The notes under the pieces: generated by a model
What the model was told of the DNA's origin: nothing
Database searches by the model: none
What the model saw: the letters and a program-made list of their open reading frames with translations, nothing else
From: Paenibacillus sp. FSL R7-0337
GTDB lineage: Bacteria > Bacillota > Bacilli > Paenibacillales > Paenibacillaceae
NCBI RefSeq assembly: GCF_037969875.1
Contig: NZ_CP150218.1
Span: 4,774,001-4,838,000, forward strand
Reading direction: 5' to 3'
DNA length: 64,000 nt
Made by a program: the position numbers and the translations under genes
In this document: one piece after another, positions 34,791 through 43,796 of the stretch
Numbering within the stretch: the first letter of the stretch is position 1
How the letters are laid out: the number at the start of each line of letters is the position of its first letter

Positions 34791-36609
34791 ACAATGGAAG
34801 AAGCAGTCCCGGCAACTGGTGGTAAACATGGTGGACGGCAAGGATGGGAAGACCGGCCATTATGTGCGGGTGCTCATGGTTCAGGAGTATCCGCCGGAGA
34901 TCATCGCCGGATATCTAGATCAGCTGGATGGCATCGTGACCCATGCCGGAGCCACCTTGCGCAAGACGATTCGGTATGCGCAAAGCGATATTAAGTTCAA
35001 CACCCGAATGAAGTACAAGCTGAACCGGCTAACGGCCAGTATTAATGATCAGAGTGAAACAGATCCGGCGCGGAATGCAGAAATTGCTGCGAAGGAAACC
35101 ATCTTGGCTTTGCGGGATTCCACGCTGTCTAGTGATCACAAGCTGGTCGAAGTGCAGACCTTCTTAACAATATCCGCACCGAAGCTGCATCAGATTGAGG
35201 CGGCAGAGGCAGGGCTGAAGCTGTGGTTCGATAACATGTCCGGGAAGCTCAGCGAACTGAAGCGTGAGCAGCAAGAGGCGATGCGGCAAACGGGCCCGGC
35301 TTTTGACCCCTACAGTGATCATAGTGAATTTTTTAATAAGACCCATTATGGGCGGGTCACGACAGATTCTGTCGCTGCACGTACCTACCCCATGACCCGA
35401 GGCTCGTTCTCAGATAGTGAAGGACTCTATTTTGGTCGCCGGACCGAGGACGGCGGCTTTTGTTTTGTGAATCTCTGTGATCCGGATGATCCCCGGGCGC
35501 AGAATGTGACCGTGTTCGGCAAGACTGGCGAAGGCAAAAGTTACTTTCTGAAGGCACTGGTGGTCTCGCTGCTGGAAGAAGGCGTGCATGTATTTGTCTT
35601 TGACCTGGACGGTGAATGGCGGGAGCTCTGTGCGTACGTAGGCGGTGTCTATATTGACCACACCACAGAAGAAGGACGTTACTTTGAACCGTTGACGATT
35701 ATGCCAGCTATCACGGAGATCGATGAGGAATGTGCGCAGTATAATCGCGCTCGGTACAAAATGGCCGAGAAAAGCGGCGTGCGCACCTTCTCGCTGCTCG
35801 GGGAGAATTTAACCCGTCCGGAAATCTTTGAAGTAGGCGAAGCCATTCGCAGAGTCTACCGTGCTGCAGGGATCGAGAAGAAGCAGCCGGAAACCTGGAA
35901 TGCACCTACCGGACCGAAGCCAACAATCCATGGGGTATTTCGGGAAATCGAGGAGGCGGCTCACAGCAATGCCGATGCCAAAAGCTTGTACGACAAAATT
36001 AAGATCTATTTCATCGGAATCTACGATGATATTTTCCAAATCGAAGAGGCCTCCAGCTTTGATCAGAAAGCGCCGTTGGTCGTCTACCGGGTCGGCTCCG
36101 GCGAGGAGGACGAATCCAAAAAGGATGAATCAGCGAAGCAAGCACAGATCAAGATGTCGATGGCCTTTGAACAAGTCAATGCGAACATTCATCTGCTCAA
36201 AATTGCCGGTGCTGACTTTTCTGCCGTGCTGGTGGATGAAGGGCAGCGGCAGCTGCAAAATCCGGAACTGCGTAGTTATGTCTTCACCTGGTACACAGCG
36301 ATTCGCAAGCAGAACGGCATGATGATCCTGGCAGGCAATTCTCCGGCGATTATGCTGGATACCGCAGCTGGGGTGGGCATGTGGGAGAACACGAGCGTGC
36401 GCGTGTACTTTTACATGGAGCAATCCGCAGTACGTTTACTCTCCTCCCACGCGGATCTGCCGAGCGAGATTCAGGATCTCATTACGCAGAATGAAGGCAC
36501 GCAACGCTACATCTTAGAGAACCACAAACGCTACGATGAACTGATTATGCATGTCCCTCCGGAAGAACATGTCCTGTACAAAACGCGGGGACTGAAGACT
36601 GCAGGGTAG
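34756..36609 (+). CDS. VirB4-type conjugation ATPase
   Basis: The 617-residue protein has the VirB4/ConE C-terminal ATPase: Walker A GKTGEGKSYFLK near residue 258, VFVFDLDGEWREL, Walker B FSAVLVDEGQRQL near 490, and the C-terminal arm GNSPAIMLDTA ... SSHADLPSEIQDL. Such ATPases drive assembly and substrate movement in type IV secretion. AGAGAGGAGAG precedes the ATG, which lies within the end of the previous gene. Full length; one of the clearest markers that this operon is a conjugation system. Confidence 0.93.
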   Translation: MSLLKHTKRLVKQWKKQSRQLVVNMVDGKDGKTGHYVRVLMVQEYPPEIIAGYLDQLDGIVTHAGATLRKTIRYAQSDIKFNTRMKYKLNRLTASINDQSETDPARNAEIAAKETILALRDSTLSSDHKLVEVQTFLTISAPKLHQIEAAEAGLKLWFDNMSGKLSELKREQQEAMRQTGPAFDPYSDHSEFFNKTHYGRVTTDSVAARTYPMTRGSFSDSEGLYFGRRTEDGGFCFVNLCDPDDPRAQNVTVFGKTGEGKSYFLKALVVSLLEEGVHVFVFDLDGEWRELCAYVGGVYIDHTTEEGRYFEPLTIMPAITEIDEECAQYNRARYKMAEKSGVRTFSLLGENLTRPEIFEVGEAIRRVYRAAGIEKKQPETWNAPTGPKPTIHGVFREIEEAAHSNADAKSLYDKIKIYFIGIYDDIFQIEEASSFDQKAPLVVYRVGSGEEDESKKDESAKQAQIKMSMAFEQVNANIHLLKIAGADFSAVLVDEGQRQLQNPELRSYVFTWYTAIRKQNGMMILAGNSPAIMLDTAAGVGMWENTSVRVYFYMEQSAVRLLSSHADLPSEIQDLITQNEGTQRYILENHKRYDELIMHVPPEEHVLYKTRGLKTAG

Positions 36610-36622
36610 AGGAGGGGAACAG

Positions 36623-39600
36623 GTGGAAGTCAGTAAAAAGGCCAGGGAGATGAAGAAAATCATCGGTCTGCTGTCGGCGCTTAGTTCCCCGGGAATCGGT
36701 TTGGTGCTGATCTTCCTGGGACTTGCCGCGCTGATCATGTTGTTTGTCTTCTTGCCGTTCATGATCTTTTCGGATGCGGACAGCTATAAGCCACAATCAA
36801 GTGGTCAGTATGCCTGGATGGCTCCCGTGCAGCTGGACGTGGACGGAACGGCATATGTCTGGCCGGTGCCGACCCTTGACCGGGTTTCTTCCCCGTTTGC
36901 GCTGCGTGATCTGTTTGGCACCAACCGAATGCACAAGGGGATTGATATTGCGAATGGAGCCGCAAACACCGAGCTACAAGCGGTCTATGCCATGGCGGCG
37001 GGAACGGTGACGCTGGCTGGAGCCGCCAGTGGTTATGGTCAGGCGATTATGATCGATCATGGCAACGGGCTTGTAACCACCTATGGGCATCTTTCTGCTC
37101 AGATGAACGTATCGGTGGGCGATGTGGTGAGCAAAGGGCAACTGATCGGAGCTATTGGGCAAGGCATCGTCGGACGCTCTACCGGCCCCCATTTACATTT
37201 TCAAGTGGAACTGAACGGGGTGCCGGTTGATCCATTGGAGTATGTCTTTGCTCCAGGTACAGAGATGCCTACTCTGCCTAGAGAGCTAGGATATCAGTCT
37301 TTAAATATCGAAGTTGTGCTGCAGTTTCTGGAGAAGCGTAAATCAGCCCTGGCGGACCGCAGCCTGCTGCAGATGATTGATGATGCGGGGCGAACCAAAA
37401 ATGTCTCTCCATATCTGCTGATTGCCATTACCGGTCAAGAGCAGTCTTTTGTGCCGAGAAACAATAACCATGCCTCGGAGATTATCCGTAATCCGTGGAA
37501 TGTATTTGGCTGCTGGGTGCGACTTGTTCTGCTATAACCGTCATGAACGGGAAAAGCAGGGATTCATAAGAATCTAACTTTGTAACTGAAGAGAGGAATG
37601 ACGGAGCCATGTTTCCTGAAACTCTCTCGTTAATCCTCCTGTGTGCAGGATCGATGGCGAATCCATCCTGTACAAAGCCAGGTGAAGTCGGCTGAATGAA
37701 AGCTACAGCCACCCGAAAGGGAAGGTATGCTGACAGATAGGCCGGACGGCTGAAAAGTAAATGATGGTGAGAATGACCCAGGGGTCTGACGAACTGCCGA
37801 ATGTACGGGCCTATATCCGAGCGATACGGAAACGTGTTGTCTACCAACTGGTAGAGTGGATGGCGAAGAGTACAAATCCAGCATAGGAAACTCGCTATAT
37901 CGAACGATGGCGATATCCAGTCCACAGGTTCAAAGGCAGCACCTAAGATTTACATGGATAGCTAGGTTGCAAGGAACAAGGAAAGCAAGGGACGTCGTTA
38001 GTTGGATCGCCATCCTAGACGGTTGCTATAAGGCTTTGCCGAAATGCATTCATCCTTGTGAGAGTAAGGGAATGACCGATGATACGCCCGTAATAGGCGT
38101 GGAGGAATATCCCTGAGTCTTTTTAGATGAAATGTTTATTTTCCAAATGTGAACTGCACCGATCAGGTAAGAAAGTGGGAACATCCTCCACGAAAGGAGA
38201 GATGCCACTGTGCAGGCGCTTCGGTATTGGGACTATTACAACATGACAGGAACCTTTACGGATTTGTACGAAAGGGCAAGAAAGAAGGAGCGCTTCGGCT
38301 TTCTCTACGACTTGATTACGTCACGGGAGAATATCCTTCTCGCCTTTCGGACCATCAAGTCCAACAAAGGTTCTCAAACCGCAGGAACGGACAGAAAGAC
38401 CATTGCAGACCTTAAGGTGTTGACAGACGAAGAACTCGTAAACGTAGTACGGGATAAATTATTGAATTATCGTCCTAAGCAAGTCAGGCGCGTCTTCATT
38501 CCTAAACCGAACGGTAAACTAAGGCCGTTAGGGATTCCATGTATGTTGGATAGAGTCATTCAGCAGAGCTTCAAGCAGATCCTTGAGCCAATTGCAGAAG
38601 CTCATTTCTACAGACATAGTTACGGCTTTAGACCGCTCAGATCAGCCCATCATGCATTAGCAAGATCACAATATCTTGTGAACCGCATTGGGCTGCACTA
38701 TGTCGTAGATGTTGATGTTCAAGGTTTCTTTGACAATGTCAACCATACCTTGCTCATTAAGCAATTATGGAACTTGGGAATTCAAGACAGGAAAGTTCTA
38801 CGCATTATCAGCAAAATGCTAAAAGCTGAGATTGAGGGTGAAGGTAAACCCTCAAAAGGCACCCCACAGGGTGGTATTTTATCTCCACTTCTCTCGAATA
38901 TTGTTCTGCATGATCTGGATCAATGGATAGCTGGGCAATGGGAAGAATTTGCTACGGTCTACCCGTACTCCACAAGTACCAATAAAAATAAGGCTTTGAA
39001 GAAAACGAGGCTTAAAGAGGGGTACCTGGTGCGCTATGCGGATGACTTCAAAATCTTTTGTCGGGATTGGAGAACGGCCCAAAAGTGGTATGTAGCGGTC
39101 AGACTTTACCTCAAAGAACGCCTGAAACTTGAACTTTCACCAGACAAATCGAAAATCGTTAACCTGCGTAAGCGTCCTTCTGAGTTTCTAGGGTTTACGA
39201 TTCGTGCGGTGAAAAAGGGTGATATAAGAGTGGCGCATACGGGTATCAACCGCAAGAAAAAAACGCAAATCAAAATGATGGCTAAGAAACATATTCGTCT
39301 CATGCGGAGACGGCCAACAGCCCGCAATGCTAATCTCTACAATAGTTTCGTACTGGGAATTCATAACTATTTTAAACGGGCAACTTTAGTCAACCTGGAG
39401 TTCTCACGTCTTGCCTATGATCTTCGGACGTTCACCTATAATCGACTTAAGCAGGTCGGGAAGTATGAGCACCCATCCAATCCACCACCGACATATACCA
39501 AATGGTACAACGTCAACTATCGAACATTCAACGTCGGTGGAGTGTATCTATATCCCATAAAGGATGTGCAAATGGTCATTAACTCTTATCAATTCAAACA

Positions 39601-40323
39601 AGAGTTAACTCCGTTTACGCAAGAAGGCAGGGAAGAGATTCACCAAAAGCTTAAACCCCATCTTCAAGTGGAAATCGTAAGACTGATGACATCGTATATC
39701 CCTAACTGCAGTGTGGAGTATTTGGATAACCGAATAAGCCGGTACAGCATGAAGCTTGGAAGATGCGAAATAACAGGCTCATTCTTATACGCAGATGAAG
39801 TTCATTGTCATCATTATCTGCCGGTTAGCCTGGGGGGGACGGACCGATTCAGTAATTTGCGAATTCTCCATAAGGATGTTCATACGCTCATACATGCCAA
39901 GAAGCAGGAAACGATTATAGCACTCATGACCGGACTCGGAATGACCGAGCAGATGGTCAACATGATAAACCAATATCGGAAGATGAGTAACTTGGAACTT
40001 ATAAACGAAGTGATCTAAAAAGATGGAACGCCGTGTGCGCTGAAAGGTGCATGCACGGTGTGGGGGAGGGGAAAAGGCGGCGATCGCATCAAAACCTTAC
40101 CTATTCCTATTGCAAGGGGAAAGGTGCACAGCTCTCGACTGGTGAGTCCGCGCAGATTGCGGCGAATACGATCATTAAGCTGTCTCAGGATCTTCCTGCC
40201 GGAAGAGATCCCATCCAGTGGTTGTCGGCTAAAGATAATCCGCGTGGCTACTATGCTGCAGACAACGGATGGTGGATCGGGGTATCCAAGTACTTCAAAT
40301 TGTTAGTAGCGGGGAGTGGTTGA
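36623..40323 (+). CDS. Peptidoglycan hydrolase of conjugation (M23 peptidase plus lysozyme-like domain), split by a group II intron
   Basis: Exon 1 is 36623-37516 and exon 2 is 40111-40323; joined they encode 368 residues. A membrane anchor (residues 20-50) is followed by an M23 peptidase domain with RMHKGIDIANG and GPHLHFQVELNG. The last 110 residues resemble a lysozyme-type domain (YLLIAITGQEQSF with the expected glutamate, NPWNVFGCW). The exons meet cleanly between W and C codons. GTG 36623 follows AGAGGAGGGG. Such enzymes open the cell wall for the conjugation channel. Without splicing, translation ends after VRLVLL and loses the end of the lysozyme domain. Confidence 0.85.
38210..40018 (+). 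CDS. ltrA: Group II intron reverse transcriptase/maturase with HNH endonuclease
   Basis: The 602-residue protein has RT motifs (RRVFIPKPNGKLRPLGIP, KGTPQGGILSPLLSNIVL), the catalytic YADD in LVRYADDFKIFC, a maturase X domain, and a C-terminal HNH endonuclease (CEITGSFLYADEVHCHHYLP, LRILHKDVHTLIHA). It would help splicing and target-primed insertion. GTG 38210 follows GAAAGGAGAG. No frameshift or missing key residue is seen, so the intron may still be active. Confidence 0.95.
   Translation: MQALRYWDYYNMTGTFTDLYERARKKERFGFLYDLITSRENILLAFRTIKSNKGSQTAGTDRKTIADLKVLTDEELVNVVRDKLLNYRPKQVRRVFIPKPNGKLRPLGIPCMLDRVIQQSFKQILEPIAEAHFYRHSYGFRPLRSAHHALARSQYLVNRIGLHYVVDVDVQGFFDNVNHTLLIKQLWNLGIQDRKVLRIISKMLKAEIEGEGKPSKGTPQGGILSPLLSNIVLHDLDQWIAGQWEEFATVYPYSTSTNKNKALKKTRLKEGYLVRYADDFKIFCRDWRTAQKWYVAVRLYLKERLKLELSPDKSKIVNLRKRPSEFLGFTIRAVKKGDIRVAHTGINRKKKTQIKMMAKKHIRLMRRRPTARNANLYNSFVLGIHNYFKRATLVNLEFSRLAYDLRTFTYNRLKQVGKYEHPSNPPPTYTKWYNVNYRTFNVGGVYLYPIKDVQMVINSYQFKQELTPFTQEGREEIHQKLKPHLQVEIVRLMTSYIPNCSVEYLDNRISRYSMKLGRCEITGSFLYADEVHCHHYLPVSLGGTDRFSNLRILHKDVHTLIHAKKQETIIALMTGLGMTEQMVNMINQYRKMSNLELINEVI
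40028..40061 (+). ncRNA. Group II intron domain V
   Basis: A 34-nt hairpin ACGCCGTGTGCGC-TGAAAGG-TGCATGCACGGTGT shows the GAAA loop and the mid-stem bulge of domain V. A domain VI helix with a bulged A follows to 40105. Confidence 0.85.
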
Positions 40324-40324
40324 A

Positions 40325-40576
40325 ATGAATTTAACAGTTGTTATTATCGCGATATTGCTTTGGGTGTTTTACAAGAAAGGCAGCAATGCTTTGCCGACCT
40401 GGCTCGTCAAAGCATTGGGTGTATTTTTGGTGATCATGCTGCTGCGCAATCTGAGTGAAGCGTATCACTTTGTGTTTGATGAATCGGATGCGTGGTGGCC
40501 TCTGGTGAAAGAGAATGCGGCGCGTTTTAATCAGCAGCTGAGAGATCTAATTCAAATGATGATGAAAGGAAGTTGA
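40325..40576 (+). CDS. Small membrane protein of the conjugation operon
   Basis: ATG 40325 follows GGGGAGTGG directly after the hydrolase stop. The 83-residue product has two membrane segments (LTVVIIAILLWVFY, ALGVFLVIMLLRNL) and a hydrophilic helical end (WPLVKENAARFNQQLRDLIQ). No family is recognised. Its position between the wall hydrolase and the DNA pump suggests an accessory role at the membrane. Confidence 0.6.
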   Translation: MNLTVVIIAILLWVFYKKGSNALPTWLVKALGVFLVIMLLRNLSEAYHFVFDESDAWWPLVKENAARFNQQLRDLIQMMMKGS

Positions 40577-40583
40577 GTCCATA

Positions 40584-42743
40584 GTGAGCACTCCAGATCC
40601 ACCGTCAAAAGAATCTTTTGGACAGTTCGTGAATCGCCTGACCGTCCTGGCTGCGCTGGGAAGTGTAGTCGTATTGTTTCTGGAGCCAGCGCCAGAACTC
40701 AGCCAATTGGCACAAACGGTGCTCCGGTATGCCGTCACATTATGGTTGGGCATTGTGGGTGTACCTTATATTGCGCGAGTGGCTTGGAAGCATCGGAAAC
40801 GCTTGTGGCCAGGGATTATCCATTTGCGGCAAATGATCCGAAACGGGGAAAGGAGACCGGGTCCATCGTCAGCAGATATTTCGCTGAGCAAGCTGCCGAA
40901 TGCCGGGGGTGTGGAATCTATGCCTTCCGCATCTGAGCGGGGAGAACCCAATCATAGGCCGTTTGTGCTTGCAAATGAACAGAGTGTTCAATCAGGACCC
41001 TATGCGCTATTCCCGCCGAATCCTCGGCCTCATTCTTCTTCTACATTATCGGCAGAGCAGGCATCGGAGCTCATCTTCAATACCGTACAACTGGCGGGGT
41101 TAAAAATGGAGGAACCGCCAGAAATTCTGTCCATCGATGCCGGTCCAACGCTACAAACCATTTCCTTTCGATTACCGGCCCGGCTGCAGCTCAGTGACCT
41201 CGTGAAGAAAAGAGATGATCTGGCGAACCATATCGGTCATGACCGGAGTTTCGCGGTGACCTCATCCCCGTTTTCAAGCGCAGCAGCCTTTATATTGCCT
41301 CATGCGGAACGGGCATTTGTATATATGAGTGACATGGTACAGGACCTGAAGGTGTTTGCTCAAACAGCTCAACTGCCTATGGTGTTCGGGAAGGATATGG
41401 AGGGCAAACCGATACTGGTGGACTTAGCCAAATTACCGCATTTGCTTGTGGCAGGTGCTACCGGCTCCGGGAAATCTGTTTTTATTAATGGGCTGCTAAC
41501 TTCATTAGCTTCTACGCGTTCACCCCAGCAAGTCCAGTTTCTGCTCATTGATCCGAAGATGGTCGAGTTTACGATGTATACCGGCTTGCCGCATCTGATC
41601 TCCCCGCCAGTCACTGACCCGAAACGGGCCGCATTGACGCTCAAGAAGCTAGTGGTGGAGATGGAAAAGCGCTATAAGCATTTTGCGGAAGCCGGTGTAC
41701 GGAACTTGCTGCAGTATAACCGGAATCATCCCCAGGATCAGATGCCGTATATCGTGACCGTAATGGATGAATACGCCGACCTGATGGTCATTGCCCGTGC
41801 GGATGTGGAAGAAACCGTGCAACGCCTGACCCAAATGGGACGAGCTGCGGGTCTCCATCTCATTTTGGGAACCCAGCGCCCCAGTGTGGATGTTGTGACA
41901 GGCGTGATTAAATCGAACCTGCCGTCCCGGGTCGCTTTTCATTTGCTGAGTGTCTATGACTTCAAAACCGTCATGGATACAGGTGGTCCGCATTTGCTCG
42001 GTGGCGGGGATGGAATCTGCATGCTGAACGGTGGCGGACAGAAGAGGTTCCAATCGGCGGCGATTAGCGCGGATGATGATGAGACGACTAGGTACATTGA
42101 AGAGTTGAAACGCTATTGGTTGAATGAAGTGCGGCTACGGAAAGTAGATCCAGAAATAAGGGTGGATGGGGATTCTTCTTTGCTTAGTGAAATAGACGAT
42201 GAGGAAGTCCATGAGCCAATAGGTGGTGAGGATGAAACTGTCGGACCATCACCACTAAGCGTGGCTCCATTAGTGGAGTGGACAGATGTGGAGGAAGAGG
42301 AATTGCCACCAATAAATGAGAGTGTGTACGATCAGGTCATTCGGTTGGCGCGGGAGCATCATGGTGTATCTGGAAGACTACTGCAGCATGCGCTGAATGT
42401 TGATTATGTGACGGCAGCTACTTATGTGGAACAACTCAGCAAAGAAGGAAAGGTGGCACTTGAGTATGATACGGAGACGGGGTTGAAGCCTTGGCTGGCA
42501 GATACCAAAGAGAGTGATGAAGAATTACTGCTTCGGGTTCAGCGGATGATTTGTGAGACGAGATCCACCCGTTCAACCGATATTCAGCAAGCCCTTGGGA
42601 TTCGCAAGGAAAAGGTATTGCAACTGTTGAGCCAACTGGTGAAGATTGATTTTTTACTCCCTCCGACAAGTACCAAAGGAGGGTATACGCTAGCTTGGGC
42701 TGATGAGCAAATTGAACGATTTTTATTCCATGAGAAGGAATAA
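40584..42743 (+). CDS. FtsK/SpoIIIE-type DNA translocase, putative coupling protein
   Basis: The 719-residue protein has two N-terminal membrane helices, a linker, and a full FtsK motor: Walker A AGATGSGKSVFINGLL near residue 295, LLIDPKMVEF, Walker B IVTVMDEYADLM, GTQRPSVDVVTGVIKSNLPS and HLLGGGDGI. The C-terminal end has gamma-type winged helices (YDQVIRLAREHHGVSGRLLQ, SDEELLLRVQRMICETRSTR). This matches chromosomal FtsK/SpoIIIE more closely than the short coupling proteins of Tn916. GTG 40584 is 7 bp after the previous stop. With no relaxase seen, it may pump DNA into recipients directly, as TraB does in actinomycete elements. Confidence 0.88.
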   Translation: MSTPDPPSKESFGQFVNRLTVLAALGSVVVLFLEPAPELSQLAQTVLRYAVTLWLGIVGVPYIARVAWKHRKRLWPGIIHLRQMIRNGERRPGPSSADISLSKLPNAGGVESMPSASERGEPNHRPFVLANEQSVQSGPYALFPPNPRPHSSSTLSAEQASELIFNTVQLAGLKMEEPPEILSIDAGPTLQTISFRLPARLQLSDLVKKRDDLANHIGHDRSFAVTSSPFSSAAAFILPHAERAFVYMSDMVQDLKVFAQTAQLPMVFGKDMEGKPILVDLAKLPHLLVAGATGSGKSVFINGLLTSLASTRSPQQVQFLLIDPKMVEFTMYTGLPHLISPPVTDPKRAALTLKKLVVEMEKRYKHFAEAGVRNLLQYNRNHPQDQMPYIVTVMDEYADLMVIARADVEETVQRLTQMGRAAGLHLILGTQRPSVDVVTGVIKSNLPSRVAFHLLSVYDFKTVMDTGGPHLLGGGDGICMLNGGGQKRFQSAAISADDDETTRYIEELKRYWLNEVRLRKVDPEIRVDGDSSLLSEIDDEEVHEPIGGEDETVGPSPLSVAPLVEWTDVEEEELPPINESVYDQVIRLAREHHGVSGRLLQHALNVDYVTAATYVEQLSKEGKVALEYDTETGLKPWLADTKESDEELLLRVQRMICETRSTRSTDIQQALGIRKEKVLQLLSQLVKIDFLLPPTSTKGGYTLAWADEQIERFLFHEKE

Positions 42744-42758
42744 GCGTTGTTCAATGGA

Positions 42759-42872
42759 TTTCTAGTTCCCGTTTCTAGTTCCAGCCTTAAAGCCGAAAAA
42801 CCGCATGGATATGGGCTTATTTGTTTATGGGAAATAGCCAAATCATTCGGGAACTAGAACGGGAACTAGAAA
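42759..42872. repeat. Long inverted repeat after the conjugation operon
   Basis: Arms 42759-42782 and 42849-42872 are built from doubled CTAGTTCCCG units in opposite orientation (TTTCTAGTTCCCGTT / AACGGGAACTAGAAA). The GTTCCC core recalls the initiator iterons. It could be a terminator, an oriT-like site or an initiator-binding site. Confidence 0.65.
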
Positions 42873-42912
42873 ATTCAGTCTGACTTTAATCAAAAATAGG
42901 GAGTGAGTGGAT

Positions 42913-43083
42913 ATGTTAATTGAACAATTAGGAAAGTTTTCATTGTGGAAAGACGGCAGTAGTTATTACAGGGTGAAAGAGGGCAAGAAACGAATTGGCT
43001 CTTTTCTTTTGTTGGGGGAGGCTATTAAATATATTAAGCAACTGCGGAGGGAGAATGAACGAGTAGGTATTAAAAGAAAATAA
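42913..43083 (+). CDS. Small hypothetical protein (56 residues)
   Basis: ATG 42913 follows GGGAGTGAGTGG. The basic product (MLIEQLGKFSLWKDGSSYYR, VKEGKKRIGSFLLLGEAIKY) resembles small ICE proteins but is not recognised. It lies just after the long inverted repeat and may be the last gene of the conjugation segment. Confidence 0.55.
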   Translation: MLIEQLGKFSLWKDGSSYYRVKEGKKRIGSFLLLGEAIKYIKQLRRENERVGIKRK

Positions 43084-43100
43084 ATTTTCAGGCTATCATG

Positions 43101-43172
43101 GCCTTATTTAGCTGAACGGGCGGTTTAGTTGAAGATTATTTGCGGGGAACCATATCATAAATAAGGCGAAAT
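43101..43172 (+). repeat. Structured repeat motif, divergent copy A
   Basis: GCCTTATTTA (43101) pairs perfectly with TAAATAAGGC (43158) around GGGGAACCATATCATAAATA, a relative of GGTGAACCGTATCATAAGTA found at 46.6, 61.6 and 63.8 kb. Confidence 0.5.
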
Positions 43173-43359
43173 TTTTATGGACGCAACCTTTGTAAATTCC
43201 CCAAGTCTGCAATGTAATCGAGGAGTCTGCTGGGGGCTGCTTCTGTGCGGCGTGGGTTCCTTAGTTCATGGCGCTTAAAGCGCCTATTGACAAAGTAAAC
43301 TTCATTGTTTAATATATCTAAAAATATAGAAATATAAACTAACGGAAGGAAGACGACCG

Positions 43360-43638
43360 ATGAATAATGAGCAGTCACATTATGATGCAGTAAAAATATT
43401 CAAAGCACTCGGGGAACCAACCCGGTTAAATATTGTAAAACTCTTAAGCAAGCATAAAGAATTATGCTGTACTGAGCTTGGGGAACATCTGGATTTTAAA
43501 GGCTCCACTCTTTCGCACCATTTGAAACAGCTTGTCGACTGCGGGGTATTAAGGCTGTCACGCAAAGAAGGGACCTATCACTTTTATCAACTCAATCAGG
43601 AAACATTAAAGCGTCACGTTGTGATTGCGGAAGATTGA
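43360..43638 (+). CDS. ArsR-family transcriptional repressor
   Basis: The 92-residue protein has the ArsR winged helix: VKIFKALGEPTRLNIVKLLS, LCCTELGEHLDFKGSTLSHH, LKQLVDCGVLRLSRKEGTYH. It lacks the classic ELCVC metal motif, but has adjacent Cys residues in ELCCTELG, so metal sensing is possible but not certain. AGGAAGGAAG precedes the ATG. A repeated AAATATAGAA motif lies both before this gene and before the transporter gene downstream, likely operator sequence. It would repress the efflux gene until its inducer binds. Confidence 0.9.
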   Translation: MNNEQSHYDAVKIFKALGEPTRLNIVKLLSKHKELCCTELGEHLDFKGSTLSHHLKQLVDCGVLRLSRKEGTYHFYQLNQETLKRHVVIAED

Positions 43639-43796
43639 ACTTTTTAGTTTTATTTCCGTAAATATAGAATAATTAAACTATGGGACTTCAAATGAACGAA
43701 CATGCTGTCACTTTTTGACAGTTATCTTTTTTATCCTATACATTTATATATTTAAATGTATTAATTCAGTAAAGGCACCTAAAAGGAGAGTCGTCA

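Larger units (their letters stand above)
37517..40110 (+). mobile_element. Group II intron, apparently intact
   Basis: The intron starts GTGCGACTTG and ends CTAT, matching group II ends. It includes an RT/maturase ORF and domain V. Removing it restores the interrupted hydrolase frame. At 2594 bp it is full length for this class. Confidence 0.9.
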
